This document shows, one piece after another, positions 43,781 to 51,642 of a stretch of DNA of 64,000 nt. The DNA comes from JAHJQZ01 sp963667595 (lineage in GTDB: Bacteria; Pseudomonadota; Alphaproteobacteria; Rhizobiales; Devosiaceae): the NCBI GenBank assembly GCA_963667595.2, contig CAXXWD010000001.1, positions 806,001-870,000 of the forward strand, read 5' to 3'. Under the pieces are notes generated by a model. The model made no database searches, was not told the DNA's origin, and saw nothing but the letters and a program-made list of their open reading frames with translations. Every line of letters begins with the position of its first letter. The first letter of the stretch is position 1. A program made the translations under genes and the position numbers.

Positions 43781-44689
43781 ATGAATGACAAAACTCCCAC
43801 TGAACCGGACTGGACCTTGTGGCACAGCTTTGCAGCGGTGGTGTCGGAAGGCTCGCTCAGCGGCGCGGCGCGGCGGCTCGGCCTGTCGCAGCCGACCTTG
43901 GGGCGCCATGTCGAGGCGCTGGAGCTGGCTCTCGGCGTAACCCTTTTCGAACGCACCCGCGAAGGACTGAAACCGACCGAGGCCGGCTTGAGGATCTACG
44001 AGCCGGTCGTTGCGGCGCATGGCGCGCTCGGCGCGGCGCGGGCCATCGCCGAAGGCCAGTCGCTTGAGCTCACCGGATCGGTGCGGATCACAGCCAGCGA
44101 CGTCTTTTCCCATTATGTCCTGCCGGACCTCCTCGCGCCGATCCGTCGCGCTTATCCGGACGTGGCGCTTGAACTCGTTCCGTCCGATTCGGTGGAAAAC
44201 CTCCTGATGCGCGAGGCGGATATCGCCATCCGCATGTTCCGGCCCACCCAGCTCGACCTCGTGACCCGTCACATCGCCGACCTGCCGCTCGTCTGCTGTG
44301 CCCACGAGCGCTATCTTTCGCGGCACGGGCGGCCCGAAAAGCCTGCTGATCTTCTCGATCACGATCTCATCGGCCTTGATCGACAGGATCTCGTCATCGA
44401 AGGCGCGCGCGCCAACGGTCTTGTCGTTTCCCGATCCGATTTTGTCTTGAGGACCGACAGCCAGACCCTCGGGTGGGAACTGGTCCGTGCCGGTCTCGGC
44501 ATAGGCTTCGCCCAGCAAAATCTCGTTCGAGAGACCGAAGGGATTGAGGCGCTTTTGCCTAACCTCGTCATTCCGTCTCTGGCGATCTGGCTCACCACGC
44601 ATCGTGAGCTGTTCACGAGCCGCAGAATCCGTGCCATTTATGACGCCCTTGCGGCGGCGCTCGCCGCCCGCTTCGGTTCACGCGCATAA
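43781..44689 (+). CDS. LysR-family transcriptional regulator
   Basis: A regulator of 302 residues with an N-terminal helix-turn-helix (about 12-72, SLSGAARRLGLSQPTLGRHVEALE in outline) and an effector domain (about 95-295). It probably controls the divergent epimerase-like gene. The length and layout are normal for the family; the inducer is unknown. Confidence 0.9.
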   Translation: MNDKTPTEPDWTLWHSFAAVVSEGSLSGAARRLGLSQPTLGRHVEALELALGVTLFERTREGLKPTEAGLRIYEPVVAAHGALGAARAIAEGQSLELTGSVRITASDVFSHYVLPDLLAPIRRAYPDVALELVPSDSVENLLMREADIAIRMFRPTQLDLVTRHIADLPLVCCAHERYLSRHGRPEKPADLLDHDLIGLDRQDLVIEGARANGLVVSRSDFVLRTDSQTLGWELVRAGLGIGFAQQNLVRETEGIEALLPNLVIPSLAIWLTTHRELFTSRRIRAIYDALAAALAARFGSRA

Positions 44690-44707
44690 CCCTTGAGGGG
44701 AAGGCTC

Positions 44708-44905
44708 ATGCAGATCGCACTCAGCATTTTGATACTGGCCGCGCTTGCCGGCGTCGTGGTGCTTCTCAGCCTCGGCTTTGTGAACATGTTTAAGGGCGGG
44801 TCGGCCCAGGTCAGCCAGAAGCTGATGCGCGCCCGTGTCGTGGTACAGTTTGTCGCCATCATCCTTTTGATGGTGGCGGTGTTCTTTTTCGCGCCGAAGG
44901 GCTAA
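44708..44905 (+). CDS. twin transmembrane protein
   Basis: A protein of 65 residues with two membrane helices (about 3-25 and 43-62) joined by a loop GGSAQVSQKLMRARVV, the pattern of the twin-transmembrane (HIG1-like) family common in alphaproteobacteria just before the cobalamin adenosyltransferase gene. The ATG at 44708 follows GGGGAAGG; a start at 44693 would add five residues. Function unknown. Confidence 0.75.
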   Translation: MQIALSILILAALAGVVVLLSLGFVNMFKGGSAQVSQKLMRARVVVQFVAIILLMVAVFFFAPKG

Positions 44906-44970
44906 AGCCCTGTTTGGGACAAGGCCGGACAGCCCTTTTTGAAAAGGGTACCGGATAGCGGATCGGGACG

Positions 44971-45561
44971 ATGGTCAAACTCAACAAGATCTATACGAGA
45001 ACCGGCGACGACGGAACGACCGGCCTGGTCTCCGGGCCGCGACGGGCCAAGACCGACATACGGATCGAGGCGATCGGCACGGTCGACGAAGTCAATGCCG
45101 TCATGGGGCTGACCCGGCTTCATTCCTCGGGCATGCCGCGTCTCGATTCGGTTCTGGCCCGCATCCAGAACGATCTGTTCGATCTCGGCGGCGATCTCGC
45201 CAACCCGCCCCAGACGGCCGGCGAGGGCGCGCAATTGCGCGTGACCGAAAAGCAGGTCGCCTGGCTCGAAACCCAGATCGACCAGTACAATGCCGATCTG
45301 GCGCCGCTCAAAAGCTTCGTGCTGCCGGGCGGCAGCACCCTCGCCGCCGACTTGCACATGGCGCGCGCCGTGACGCGCCGGGCCGAGCGCCTGGTGGTAA
45401 AACTCATGGAAACGGAGCCGGAAACGGGAAAGCCGGTCCTGACCTATCTCAACCGCTTGTCGGACCTGTTGTTCGTACTGGCCCGGGTGGCCAATGCCAG
45501 GGGATCGGGCGACGTCTTGTGGAAACCGGGCGCACATACGGGCGATACCGCACCGGGCTAG
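44971..45561 (+). CDS. cob(I)alamin adenosyltransferase, PduO type
   Basis: An enzyme of 196 residues that adds the adenosyl group from ATP to cob(I)alamin, forming coenzyme B12. The N-terminal ATP motif TRTGDDGTTGL, the GTVDEVNAVMG segment and the C-terminal ARAVTRRAER/NRLSDLLFVLAR motifs define the PduO class. It lies 65 bases after the twin-transmembrane gene and a terminator follows. No other B12 genes are in the window. Confidence 0.95.
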   Translation: MVKLNKIYTRTGDDGTTGLVSGPRRAKTDIRIEAIGTVDEVNAVMGLTRLHSSGMPRLDSVLARIQNDLFDLGGDLANPPQTAGEGAQLRVTEKQVAWLETQIDQYNADLAPLKSFVLPGGSTLAADLHMARAVTRRAERLVVKLMETEPETGKPVLTYLNRLSDLLFVLARVANARGSGDVLWKPGAHTGDTAPG

Positions 45562-45567
45562 TGCATC

Positions 45568-45606
45568 GGGCGGTTTGAGCGCATCAAATCGCCCGGCTCT
45601 TTTTTT
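45568..45606 (+). terminator. rho-independent terminator after the adenosyltransferase
   Basis: GGGCG...TTTGA pairs with TCAAA...CGCCC around GCGCA and is followed by CTTTTTTT. It starts 7 bases after the stop codon. Confidence 0.88.
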
Positions 45607-45699
45607 CCGGTGACTGGATCCCGGTTCGCGAAAAGACCGGGTCCGTTTCTCGCCCGATACTCTCAGAGCTCCCGATCGGGAGCAAAAAGGGAAAGCGCG

Positions 45700-46380
45700 A
45701 TGCTCTTGCCGCTGCATGATCGCAATCCGATCGTCAATATCCGCTTTCCCTACGTCAATTACGGGCTGATCGCGTTCACCACGCTGGTTTTTCTGTTTCA
45801 GGTCTCGCTGCCCACGCGCACGTTCGACCTCATGACGCTCGGCTTCGGCATGATCCCCGTCGTCGTGCGCGAACTGGCCGCAGAACCGATTGCCTGGGTG
45901 CCGGACAAGATCACCCTTTTGAGCTATGCCTTCCTGCACGCCGACTGGATGCATCTTTTGTCCAACATGCTGTTCTTGTGGATCTTCGGGGACAATATCG
46001 AGGATGCGCTCGGCCATGTGCGCTATTTCGTCTTCTATCTGGCCTCAGCGGTTCTGGCGGCCCTGAGCTATCTGGCCTTCAACCTCGAGTCCAGCGCGCC
46101 GCTGATCGGAGCATCCGGCGCGGTGGCCGGCGTGATGGGCGCCTATGCGGTGATGTATCCGATGGCGCAGGTCTTTGTGTCGGCGCGGATCGTCTGGTAT
46201 CTGCCCATCCCCGTGCCAGCCATCGTCATGCTCGGGGCCTGGCTTGCGATACAGCTGTTCTACGCCTTTGCCGGATCGGCGGAACCAGTGGCCTGGTGGG
46301 CGCATGTCGGTGGCATGGCAGCCGGCGCGCTGCTCGGTCTCGTCATGCGGCGGCGCTGGGCGCGCAAAGCGCGGGTTTGA
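45700..46380 (+). CDS. rhomboid-family intramembrane serine protease
   Basis: A membrane protein of 226 residues with about six helices. The catalytic Ser lies in GASGAVAGVMGAY (helix 4) and the catalytic His in WWAHVGGMAAG (helix 6); the HxxxN motif HLLSNMLFLWIFGDNIED is in helix 2. Rhomboids cut other membrane proteins within the bilayer. AAAGGGA precedes the ATG at 45700. Its end overlaps the convergent diguanylate cyclase gene by 38 bases. Confidence 0.93.
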   Translation: MLLPLHDRNPIVNIRFPYVNYGLIAFTTLVFLFQVSLPTRTFDLMTLGFGMIPVVVRELAAEPIAWVPDKITLLSYAFLHADWMHLLSNMLFLWIFGDNIEDALGHVRYFVFYLASAVLAALSYLAFNLESSAPLIGASGAVAGVMGAYAVMYPMAQVFVSARIVWYLPIPVPAIVMLGAWLAIQLFYAFAGSAEPVAWWAHVGGMAAGALLGLVMRRRWARKARV

Positions 46381-47155
46381 CGGCAACCGGTGCCGCCGGC
46401 CGCGCCGCCCGGAACGGGCCGACATCGATGCGGTTTCGTCCCTCGGCCTTGGCGGCATAAAGCCTGGCATCCGCCGCCCGGAAAACCTCGGTAAAAGTCA
46501 CGTCGTCCTCGAAAACGGCACCGCCGATGCTGACCGAAAGCCGGGCTCCCGGCGCCAGGCCGGCGATGTCGGACAGGTTGACGGCGGCGCGGATGCGTTC
46601 CGCGACCGCCTGGGCGATCGTGAGATCGACATCGCGCAACAAGACGCCGAATTCCTCGCCGCCGAGCCGTCCGATGGGATCGTGCCGTCTGACCACCGCC
46701 CGCATCTTTTGCGCGATGAGCTTGATCGCCTCGTCGCCGACATCATGCCCGTAGGTGTCGTTGACGTCCTTGAAATGATCGGCATCGATGATCAGAAGGG
46801 CCGCGCGGCGCCGATCCTGATTGAGGCCGAGAAAATGCATGACCTCGGTGTGGAAGGCCGTCTGGTTGAGGCACCTGGTCAGTCCGTCGCGGCGGTTTTT
46901 CGCCTCGAGACGGAGATTGCGGAAATTCAGGATCCGGATGTGGTGGAACAGAACGTAATAAATCGGCGTTCCCACGAAGATCGGCAGGATCAGCGAGGCG
47001 GCGACCGCCTTATTGATCGAAACCCCGGGATCTCCGACATAGTAGAACACGGCATAAATGGCCGAGCCTGCCATGCAGACGAGCGTGGCAAGGACGGCCC
47101 AGGCCAGGGTGCTGACCCGCCGCCACTGGTTGGACGGTTTGACGAGTGAACGCAT
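46343..47155 (-). CDS. GGDEF diguanylate cyclase, membrane-bound
   Basis: A protein of 270 residues with two helices (about 17-38 and 51-70) followed by a GGDEF domain (about 88-250). The active-site motif is GGEEF, which is functional in many cyclases, and the inhibitory I-site RxxD (RRHD) stands five residues before it, so product feedback is likely. It makes c-di-GMP, which usually restrains motility. The ATG at 47155 follows GAGGA. It diverges from a motility-type small gene and a CtrA-like box lies between. Confidence 0.93.
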   Translation of the reverse strand: MRSLVKPSNQWRRVSTLAWAVLATLVCMAGSAIYAVFYYVGDPGVSINKAVAASLILPIFVGTPIYYVLFHHIRILNFRNLRLEAKNRRDGLTRCLNQTAFHTEVMHFLGLNQDRRRAALLIIDADHFKDVNDTYGHDVGDEAIKLIAQKMRAVVRRHDPIGRLGGEEFGVLLRDVDLTIAQAVAERIRAAVNLSDIAGLAPGARLSVSIGGAVFEDDVTFTEVFRAADARLYAAKAEGRNRIDVGPFRAARPAAPVAVKPALCAPSAAA

Positions 47156-47242
47156 GTCGGTCCTCGGGCGTTGACCGCGTGGGTGTAGCGCAAGAAGAAT
47201 GAATGGGCGCTTTTTGCCGGACAGGGCATTGTCCAAAGTTTC

Positions 47243-47258
47243 CTAACCGGGTTTTAAC
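47243..47258 (+). promoter_or_regulatory. candidate CtrA box between the cyclase and yjfB-like genes
   Basis: CTAA-N7-TTAAC, one mismatch from TTAA-N7-TTAAC, lies 44 bases before the motility-type gene start and 88 bases from the divergent cyclase start. Confidence 0.5.
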
Positions 47259-47301
47259 GGATTTCGGTTCTCATCAATCCGACCCTCGGCCGGAGCGCAT
47301 C

Positions 47302-47484
47302 ATGGATCCCAGTCTCATCACCTCACTGGTCGCAACCCAACAGAGCGCCACGCGCACGGCAATGTCGCTGTCCATGATCAAGACGCAGCACGACATGGAC
47401 ATGAACATGGCGAACATGCTGGATGAGGCCGTGAAAAGCGCACCCCAACCGGGTCAGGGCACCTTCGTCGACAAAATTGCCTAA
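47302..47484 (+). CDS. YjfB-like putative motility protein
   Basis: A protein of 60 residues, helical and Met-rich (SLSMIKTQHDMDMNMANML), resembling the YjfB family, a short family with a suggested link to motility in Bacillus. The ATG at 47302 fits, and a CtrA-like box precedes it, in keeping with control alongside flagellar genes. The family link is by pattern only. Confidence 0.65.
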   Translation: MDPSLITSLVATQQSATRTAMSLSMIKTQHDMDMNMANMLDEAVKSAPQPGQGTFVDKIA

Positions 47485-47845
47485 AAACTCCGGCCCAAGG
47501 GATTGATGAGACCCCCGAGCCTTCAGCCAGCGCCTCCTGGCCAACAGCAAAAGCCCGTCGTCATCACAACTGACGCGGCCCGCAAACTCACCACCATCAT
47601 CACCGCTAAAATCAAAGATGCAGTAGCTCTGTTCAACTGAGTTGATGACGAGCGCTGATTGATGGTCATAACCGCGTGACAAGCCCCGTTTGCGCCGCAC
47701 CTCTTGATGAACATCCCCAAAACTGAAGCTGTGCGGTTTACCAGTCCTCTGATGGAGGCTTTTAAAAAACCGGTCGGAGAAAAAACGCCCTCCAACCGGT
47801 TTTCCATCTCGTTTTTTCGTCCCGGCCCATCCGGACCGGAACGGA
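47485..47845. other. intergenic region between the yjfB-like gene and the reductase
   Basis: No gene is supported in these 361 bases. Small frames on both strands lack ribosome sites and family resemblance. A terminator for the gene to the right sits at its end. Confidence 0.4.
47766..47803 (-). terminator. terminator after the second aldo/keto reductase
   Basis: Read on the minus strand, AAAACCGGT...CTCC arms (47790-47803 with 47766-47779) form a long hairpin followed by TTTTTT, 43 bases past the reductase stop. Confidence 0.75.
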
Positions 47846-48877
47846 TTACCGCCCGCCTTCGAGCTTGCGTTGACGCTGAGCAATGCCCAGCGGCCCGTAG
47901 GGATAGTCTTCCATATCCGGCTTGCTGACCTCATCGAGCCGGGCCAGATCCTCGGCACTCAGCACCAGATCGCCGGCGCCGAGATTGTCCTTAAGCTGCT
48001 CTGCCTTACGGGCACCCAGGATGACCGAGGTCACCGCCGGCTGCGCCACCAGCCAGGCCAGCGACACCTGAGCCGACGAAGCGCCGTGGGCCTTGGCGAT
48101 TTCCGCCACCGTGTCGATGATGGCCCAGGTCTTTTCCTTGGCATTGCGCGGCGCATAGGCTTCCATGCCGCGATTGGGGTCTTCCCCAAGCCGTGTGGCG
48201 CCAGTCGGCAGCGTGTCGCGCTGATACTTGCCGGCAAGCCAGCCTCCGGCCAGCGGCGACCAAGGCAAAACGCCGATATTGGCATCCATCGAAGCCGGCA
48301 CGATCTCGTGCTCGATATCGCGGGCCAGAAGGTTGTATTGCGGCTGCAGCGTCACAGGCGCCGCATAATGGTTGGCCTTGGCGACATGCACCGCCTTGGT
48401 GATGTGCCAGCCGAGATAGTTGGAAAATCCGTAATAGGCGATCTTGCCGGCACGAACGGCATCATCGAGAAACCGCAGGGTTTCCTCGATCGGGGTCAGC
48501 GCGTCCCAGGCATGCATCTGGTAAAGATCGATGCGTTCGACCCCGAGACGTTTCAGCGAGGCGTCGAGCGCATCGCCGAGATGACGCCGGCTCAGACCGA
48601 CATCGTTGGAACCCTTGCCCATCGGGAAACGTCCCTTTGTGGCAATGACAATCTGCTTGGCTTCGGTTGGACGGGCCTTGAGCCAGCGCCCGATGATCTC
48701 TTCCGAAACGCCGGTCGAATAAACGTCGGCGGTGTCGAAGAAATTGCCACCCGCGGCGACATAAATGTCCATGAGTTCGAACGAAACCTCTTCCGAGGAT
48801 TCGCTGCCGAACGTCATGGTCCCCAGGCACAGATTGGTAACGGCGGTGCCGGAATTGCCGAGTTTGCGATAGTGCAT
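47846..48877 (-). CDS. aldo/keto reductase
   Basis: A TIM-barrel NAD(P)H oxidoreductase of 343 residues. The tetrad Asp (FFDTADVY), Tyr (same segment), Lys (IATKGRF) and His (YQMHAWD) is present, and GFSNYLGWH and ARDIEHEIVP segments follow. GAGGAAC precedes the ATG at 48877. It differs clearly from the other aldo/keto reductase of the window at 17.3 kb. Substrate unknown. Confidence 0.92.
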   Translation of the reverse strand: MHYRKLGNSGTAVTNLCLGTMTFGSESSEEVSFELMDIYVAAGGNFFDTADVYSTGVSEEIIGRWLKARPTEAKQIVIATKGRFPMGKGSNDVGLSRRHLGDALDASLKRLGVERIDLYQMHAWDALTPIEETLRFLDDAVRAGKIAYYGFSNYLGWHITKAVHVAKANHYAAPVTLQPQYNLLARDIEHEIVPASMDANIGVLPWSPLAGGWLAGKYQRDTLPTGATRLGEDPNRGMEAYAPRNAKEKTWAIIDTVAEIAKAHGASSAQVSLAWLVAQPAVTSVILGARKAEQLKDNLGAGDLVLSAEDLARLDEVSKPDMEDYPYGPLGIAQRQRKLEGGR

Positions 48878-49220
48878 TGATTGTTCCTCTCCAAAGGCGA
48901 AAAGAACCGCCAAAATCGGCGGCAAGAGCGTCTGATGTAGAATTTGTGAGATTGCACGGGAATGTGAACGTTAATTCTACTGCTTTTGCCACCTCAAACG
49001 CAAGAGGGCGCCAAACGGCGCCGCGATCTGTCTATGGCTTTGTCGCGCTTTGCCGATTCCGGATCTTCACCCAACAAAGCCGTAACCGGAGCATCGAGCG
49101 GGAAAAAAGGACTTTCGGTTTTCGCCAATCGAGAGCCGTCCCGGATAAAAAGGAACCGGGCGAATTGATGCAATCAAAACGCCCGGTGCTTCAGCTCTTC
49201 TTGTTTTCAACGCGTCCGGT
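48878..49220. other. intergenic region with terminator of the next MCP
   Basis: No gene is supported. The minus-strand terminator of the fourth MCP lies at 49143-49190; the rest probably carries the promoter of the reductase gene. Confidence 0.4.
49143..49190 (-). terminator. terminator after the fourth MCP
   Basis: On the minus strand ACCGGGCG pairs with CGCCCGGT, with a further partly paired segment, and CTTTTT follows, about 30 bases past the MCP stop. Confidence 0.75.
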
Positions 49221-51176
49221 TCAGAACGCGTTCCAGTCCTCGTCGATGGCGGCGTTGCCGCTCGACAGATAGGTCTTGGCGACCTTGGCCGAGGCCGGAG
49301 AGGGTTTGTCGCCCGCGGGCTTGGCCGATAATGTCGCTCTCCGACGCATTGCCGTGGCACTTTCATCGAGCGTGAAGAAGTCAACGATGCGGTCGAGTTC
49401 GCTGGCCTGGGATTCGGTCTGCTCGATCGCCGCGTTGGTCTCTTCGACCAGCGCCGCATTGTGCTGGGTCATCTCGTCCATCTGGCGAACCGCCGTGTTG
49501 ACCTCGTCGATCGAAGAGGCCTGTTCCCGGCTTTCGCGGGCGATCTCTTCCATCTGCTTGGCGTTGGTCTTGACCGCCTCGAGAATGGCCGAGAGCTTCT
49601 CGGTCGCCGAGGCCACCAGCTTGGTGCCGCCGGAAACCTCAACCGCGCTTTGTTCAATCAGTGCCTTGACGTCGGAACTGGCTTCCGCCGAACTCTGCGC
49701 CAGACGACGAACCTCGACGGCGACCACGGCGAAGCCCTTGCCGGCCTCGCCGGCCCGTGCCGCTTCAACCGAAGCATTGAGGGCCAGAAGGTTGGTCTGG
49801 AAAGCGATGTCGTCGATCATGCCGATGATGTTGGAGATCTTGGAGGAACTTGCCGAGATCCGTTCCATGGCCTCGTTGGCCTCGGCCATGACCTTGCCGC
49901 CCTCTTCGGCGGTGGTGGACGCCTTGCCGGCTTCGGTACTGGCAGTGGCAGCGCGCTTGGCGTTGTCCATGACGGTATGGGCCAACTGTTCCATGGCGGC
50001 CGAGGTTTCTTCGATGGTCGCGGCCTGCTTGGTGGTGCGTTCGGAAAGATCGTTGGCACCGGACAAGATTTCGCCCGTCGCCGTTTTCACACCGCGCGAC
50101 GTCTGGCGCAATTGCGTAACGATTTCGATCAGCCGTTCGACAGTCCGGTTGAAGGCCTCCCGCACCCGATCGAGATCGCCGGCAAACTGTTCCTTGATCG
50201 AAATGTCGAGATGGCCGTCGGCCAGTTTCTCGAGGGCACTGCCCAGCACGTCGATGGCATGTCCCTGCGCGTCGGCGGCGGACTGGACCTGATCGGCATG
50301 CCGCTGACGCTGCGCTTCGGCGTCCCGGCGTTCCGTGTCGAGCTGCTTTTGCTGTTCCGCCTGCTGGACCCTTAGCGCCTTGCGCTCCTCAACCGAATCC
50401 TTCAGCACCATGACGGCCTTGGCCATGCTGCCGATCTCGTCCTTGCGCTCTTCGCCGACAATTTCGACGTCGGTATCTTCCGCAGCGATCCTGCCAATCG
50501 CACTCTGCAATCCGTGCAGCGGATTGACGATGCCACGGATGATGAAGAACGCGAGCAGTCCAACCGCCAGGATAATGACGGCGAGTTCAACAAAAACGGT
50601 CGTCGCATTTTTCCAGAACAGAGTCGCGAGGTCGTCGACATAAACACCCGTGGAGACATTCCATCCCCACGGCTTGAAACCGATCGCATGGCTGTATTTC
50701 ATGACGGGTTCATCGGAGCCCGGCTTGTCCCACTTGAACGAGATCATCCCCTCGCCGTTCTGCTTGATAAGGGCGATGAGTTCCTTGGTGACGTACACGC
50801 CGTCCGGACTTACCACATCAAGACCGCTCTTGCCTTCGAGTGCGGGATTACTCGGCATCAGGACGATGTCGCCGGACATCTGGTTGATCGAGAAATAGCC
50901 ATCTTTACCGTACCGCATCTCCCTGACCGTGCTCAGCGCCGCCGCCTGGGCCTCATCACGCGTCATCGCGCCGGACTGTTCCTGCTCGTAATAGTGCTGG
51001 AGAACGGAGATGACCGTATCGTTGAGACTGGTCAGTCCATCGCGGCGTTCGGCTTCGAGATTGGAATGGTCGTAAACAGTCGTCCAAATCATCGCCACGG
51101 CGAAAATGGCGATGGTCAATGCCACGACGCCATAAAGCTTGGTCGATATCTTGAAGCGATTGAGAAAGTGCAGCAT
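49221..51176 (-). CDS. methyl-accepting chemotaxis protein with single Cache domain
   Basis: A chemoreceptor of 651 residues. TM1 is at about 13-33, an sCache_2-type domain at about 35-185 (KDGYFSINQMSG and KPWGWNVSTGVYVDD), TM2 at about 189-212, then HAMP and signalling domains, with the hairpin tip near residue 453 and the end DWNAF. Its Cache domain resembles that of the second MCP of the other cluster (KPWGWMLSTGVYVDD) although the signalling part is closer to the fifth MCP. Ligand unknown. Confidence 0.93.
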   Translation of the reverse strand: MLHFLNRFKISTKLYGVVALTIAIFAVAMIWTTVYDHSNLEAERRDGLTSLNDTVISVLQHYYEQEQSGAMTRDEAQAAALSTVREMRYGKDGYFSINQMSGDIVLMPSNPALEGKSGLDVVSPDGVYVTKELIALIKQNGEGMISFKWDKPGSDEPVMKYSHAIGFKPWGWNVSTGVYVDDLATLFWKNATTVFVELAVIILAVGLLAFFIIRGIVNPLHGLQSAIGRIAAEDTDVEIVGEERKDEIGSMAKAVMVLKDSVEERKALRVQQAEQQKQLDTERRDAEAQRQRHADQVQSAADAQGHAIDVLGSALEKLADGHLDISIKEQFAGDLDRVREAFNRTVERLIEIVTQLRQTSRGVKTATGEILSGANDLSERTTKQAATIEETSAAMEQLAHTVMDNAKRAATASTEAGKASTTAEEGGKVMAEANEAMERISASSSKISNIIGMIDDIAFQTNLLALNASVEAARAGEAGKGFAVVAVEVRRLAQSSAEASSDVKALIEQSAVEVSGGTKLVASATEKLSAILEAVKTNAKQMEEIARESREQASSIDEVNTAVRQMDEMTQHNAALVEETNAAIEQTESQASELDRIVDFFTLDESATAMRRRATLSAKPAGDKPSPASAKVAKTYLSSGNAAIDEDWNAF

Positions 51177-51642
51177 CTTTGTGCCCTTGATTTAGGCACT
51201 CGCCGATGGCGGTTTGATGTCGTCATAAAACGGCACGGTCGAGTGCGTCAGTTCCGTTGCGCTAGACGGATGCTAGCGTCTCCTGAACCGCCATATTATG
51301 GATTAATTGTTAATTATCCTTTTATTTCAATCAGTTAGAGAATTTTCTTTAAGCCGTTTTACTCAGCAAGCATGTAGGTAAATGTTACTATAGATCCGCT
51401 CTCGATTGATTTCGCTGCCTCGTTGAAAAGACTATTCCGGCGACCTCAGACACTTGCTCCGACAAAGCGAGATACCAGGACGGCATCGATTGCAAATTGC
51501 AGGAACAACGATTTGTACCTCTGCCGTTCAGAACAGACATATTAGGAATGGATAAATTGTGGGGACAAATTATTGTATATCGCCAAAAAAAGGGGAGCGC
51601 CTGCAGGTGCCCCCCATTTTTTAATATAGATAATTCAGACGA
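51177..51642. other. intergenic region between the fourth and fifth MCP
   Basis: AT-rich from about 51290 to 51420, the likely promoter of the fourth MCP. TTAA motifs occur but not in CtrA spacing. A terminator for the fifth MCP closes the region. Confidence 0.45.
51584..51620 (-). terminator. terminator after the fifth MCP
   Basis: On the minus strand GGGGGGCACCTG pairs, with mismatches, with CAGGCGCTCCCC and is followed by TTTTTTT, about 25 bases past the stop. Confidence 0.75.

Noticed and set aside
47323..47958. 211-residue minus-strand frame across the YjfB-like gene and intergenic DNA
   Set aside because: It overlaps two supported genes and a terminator and has no family.
51290..51420. 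TTAA pairs upstream of the fourth MCP as a CtrA box
   Set aside because: The half-sites are spaced by three bases, not six or seven, so they do not fit the CtrA pattern.
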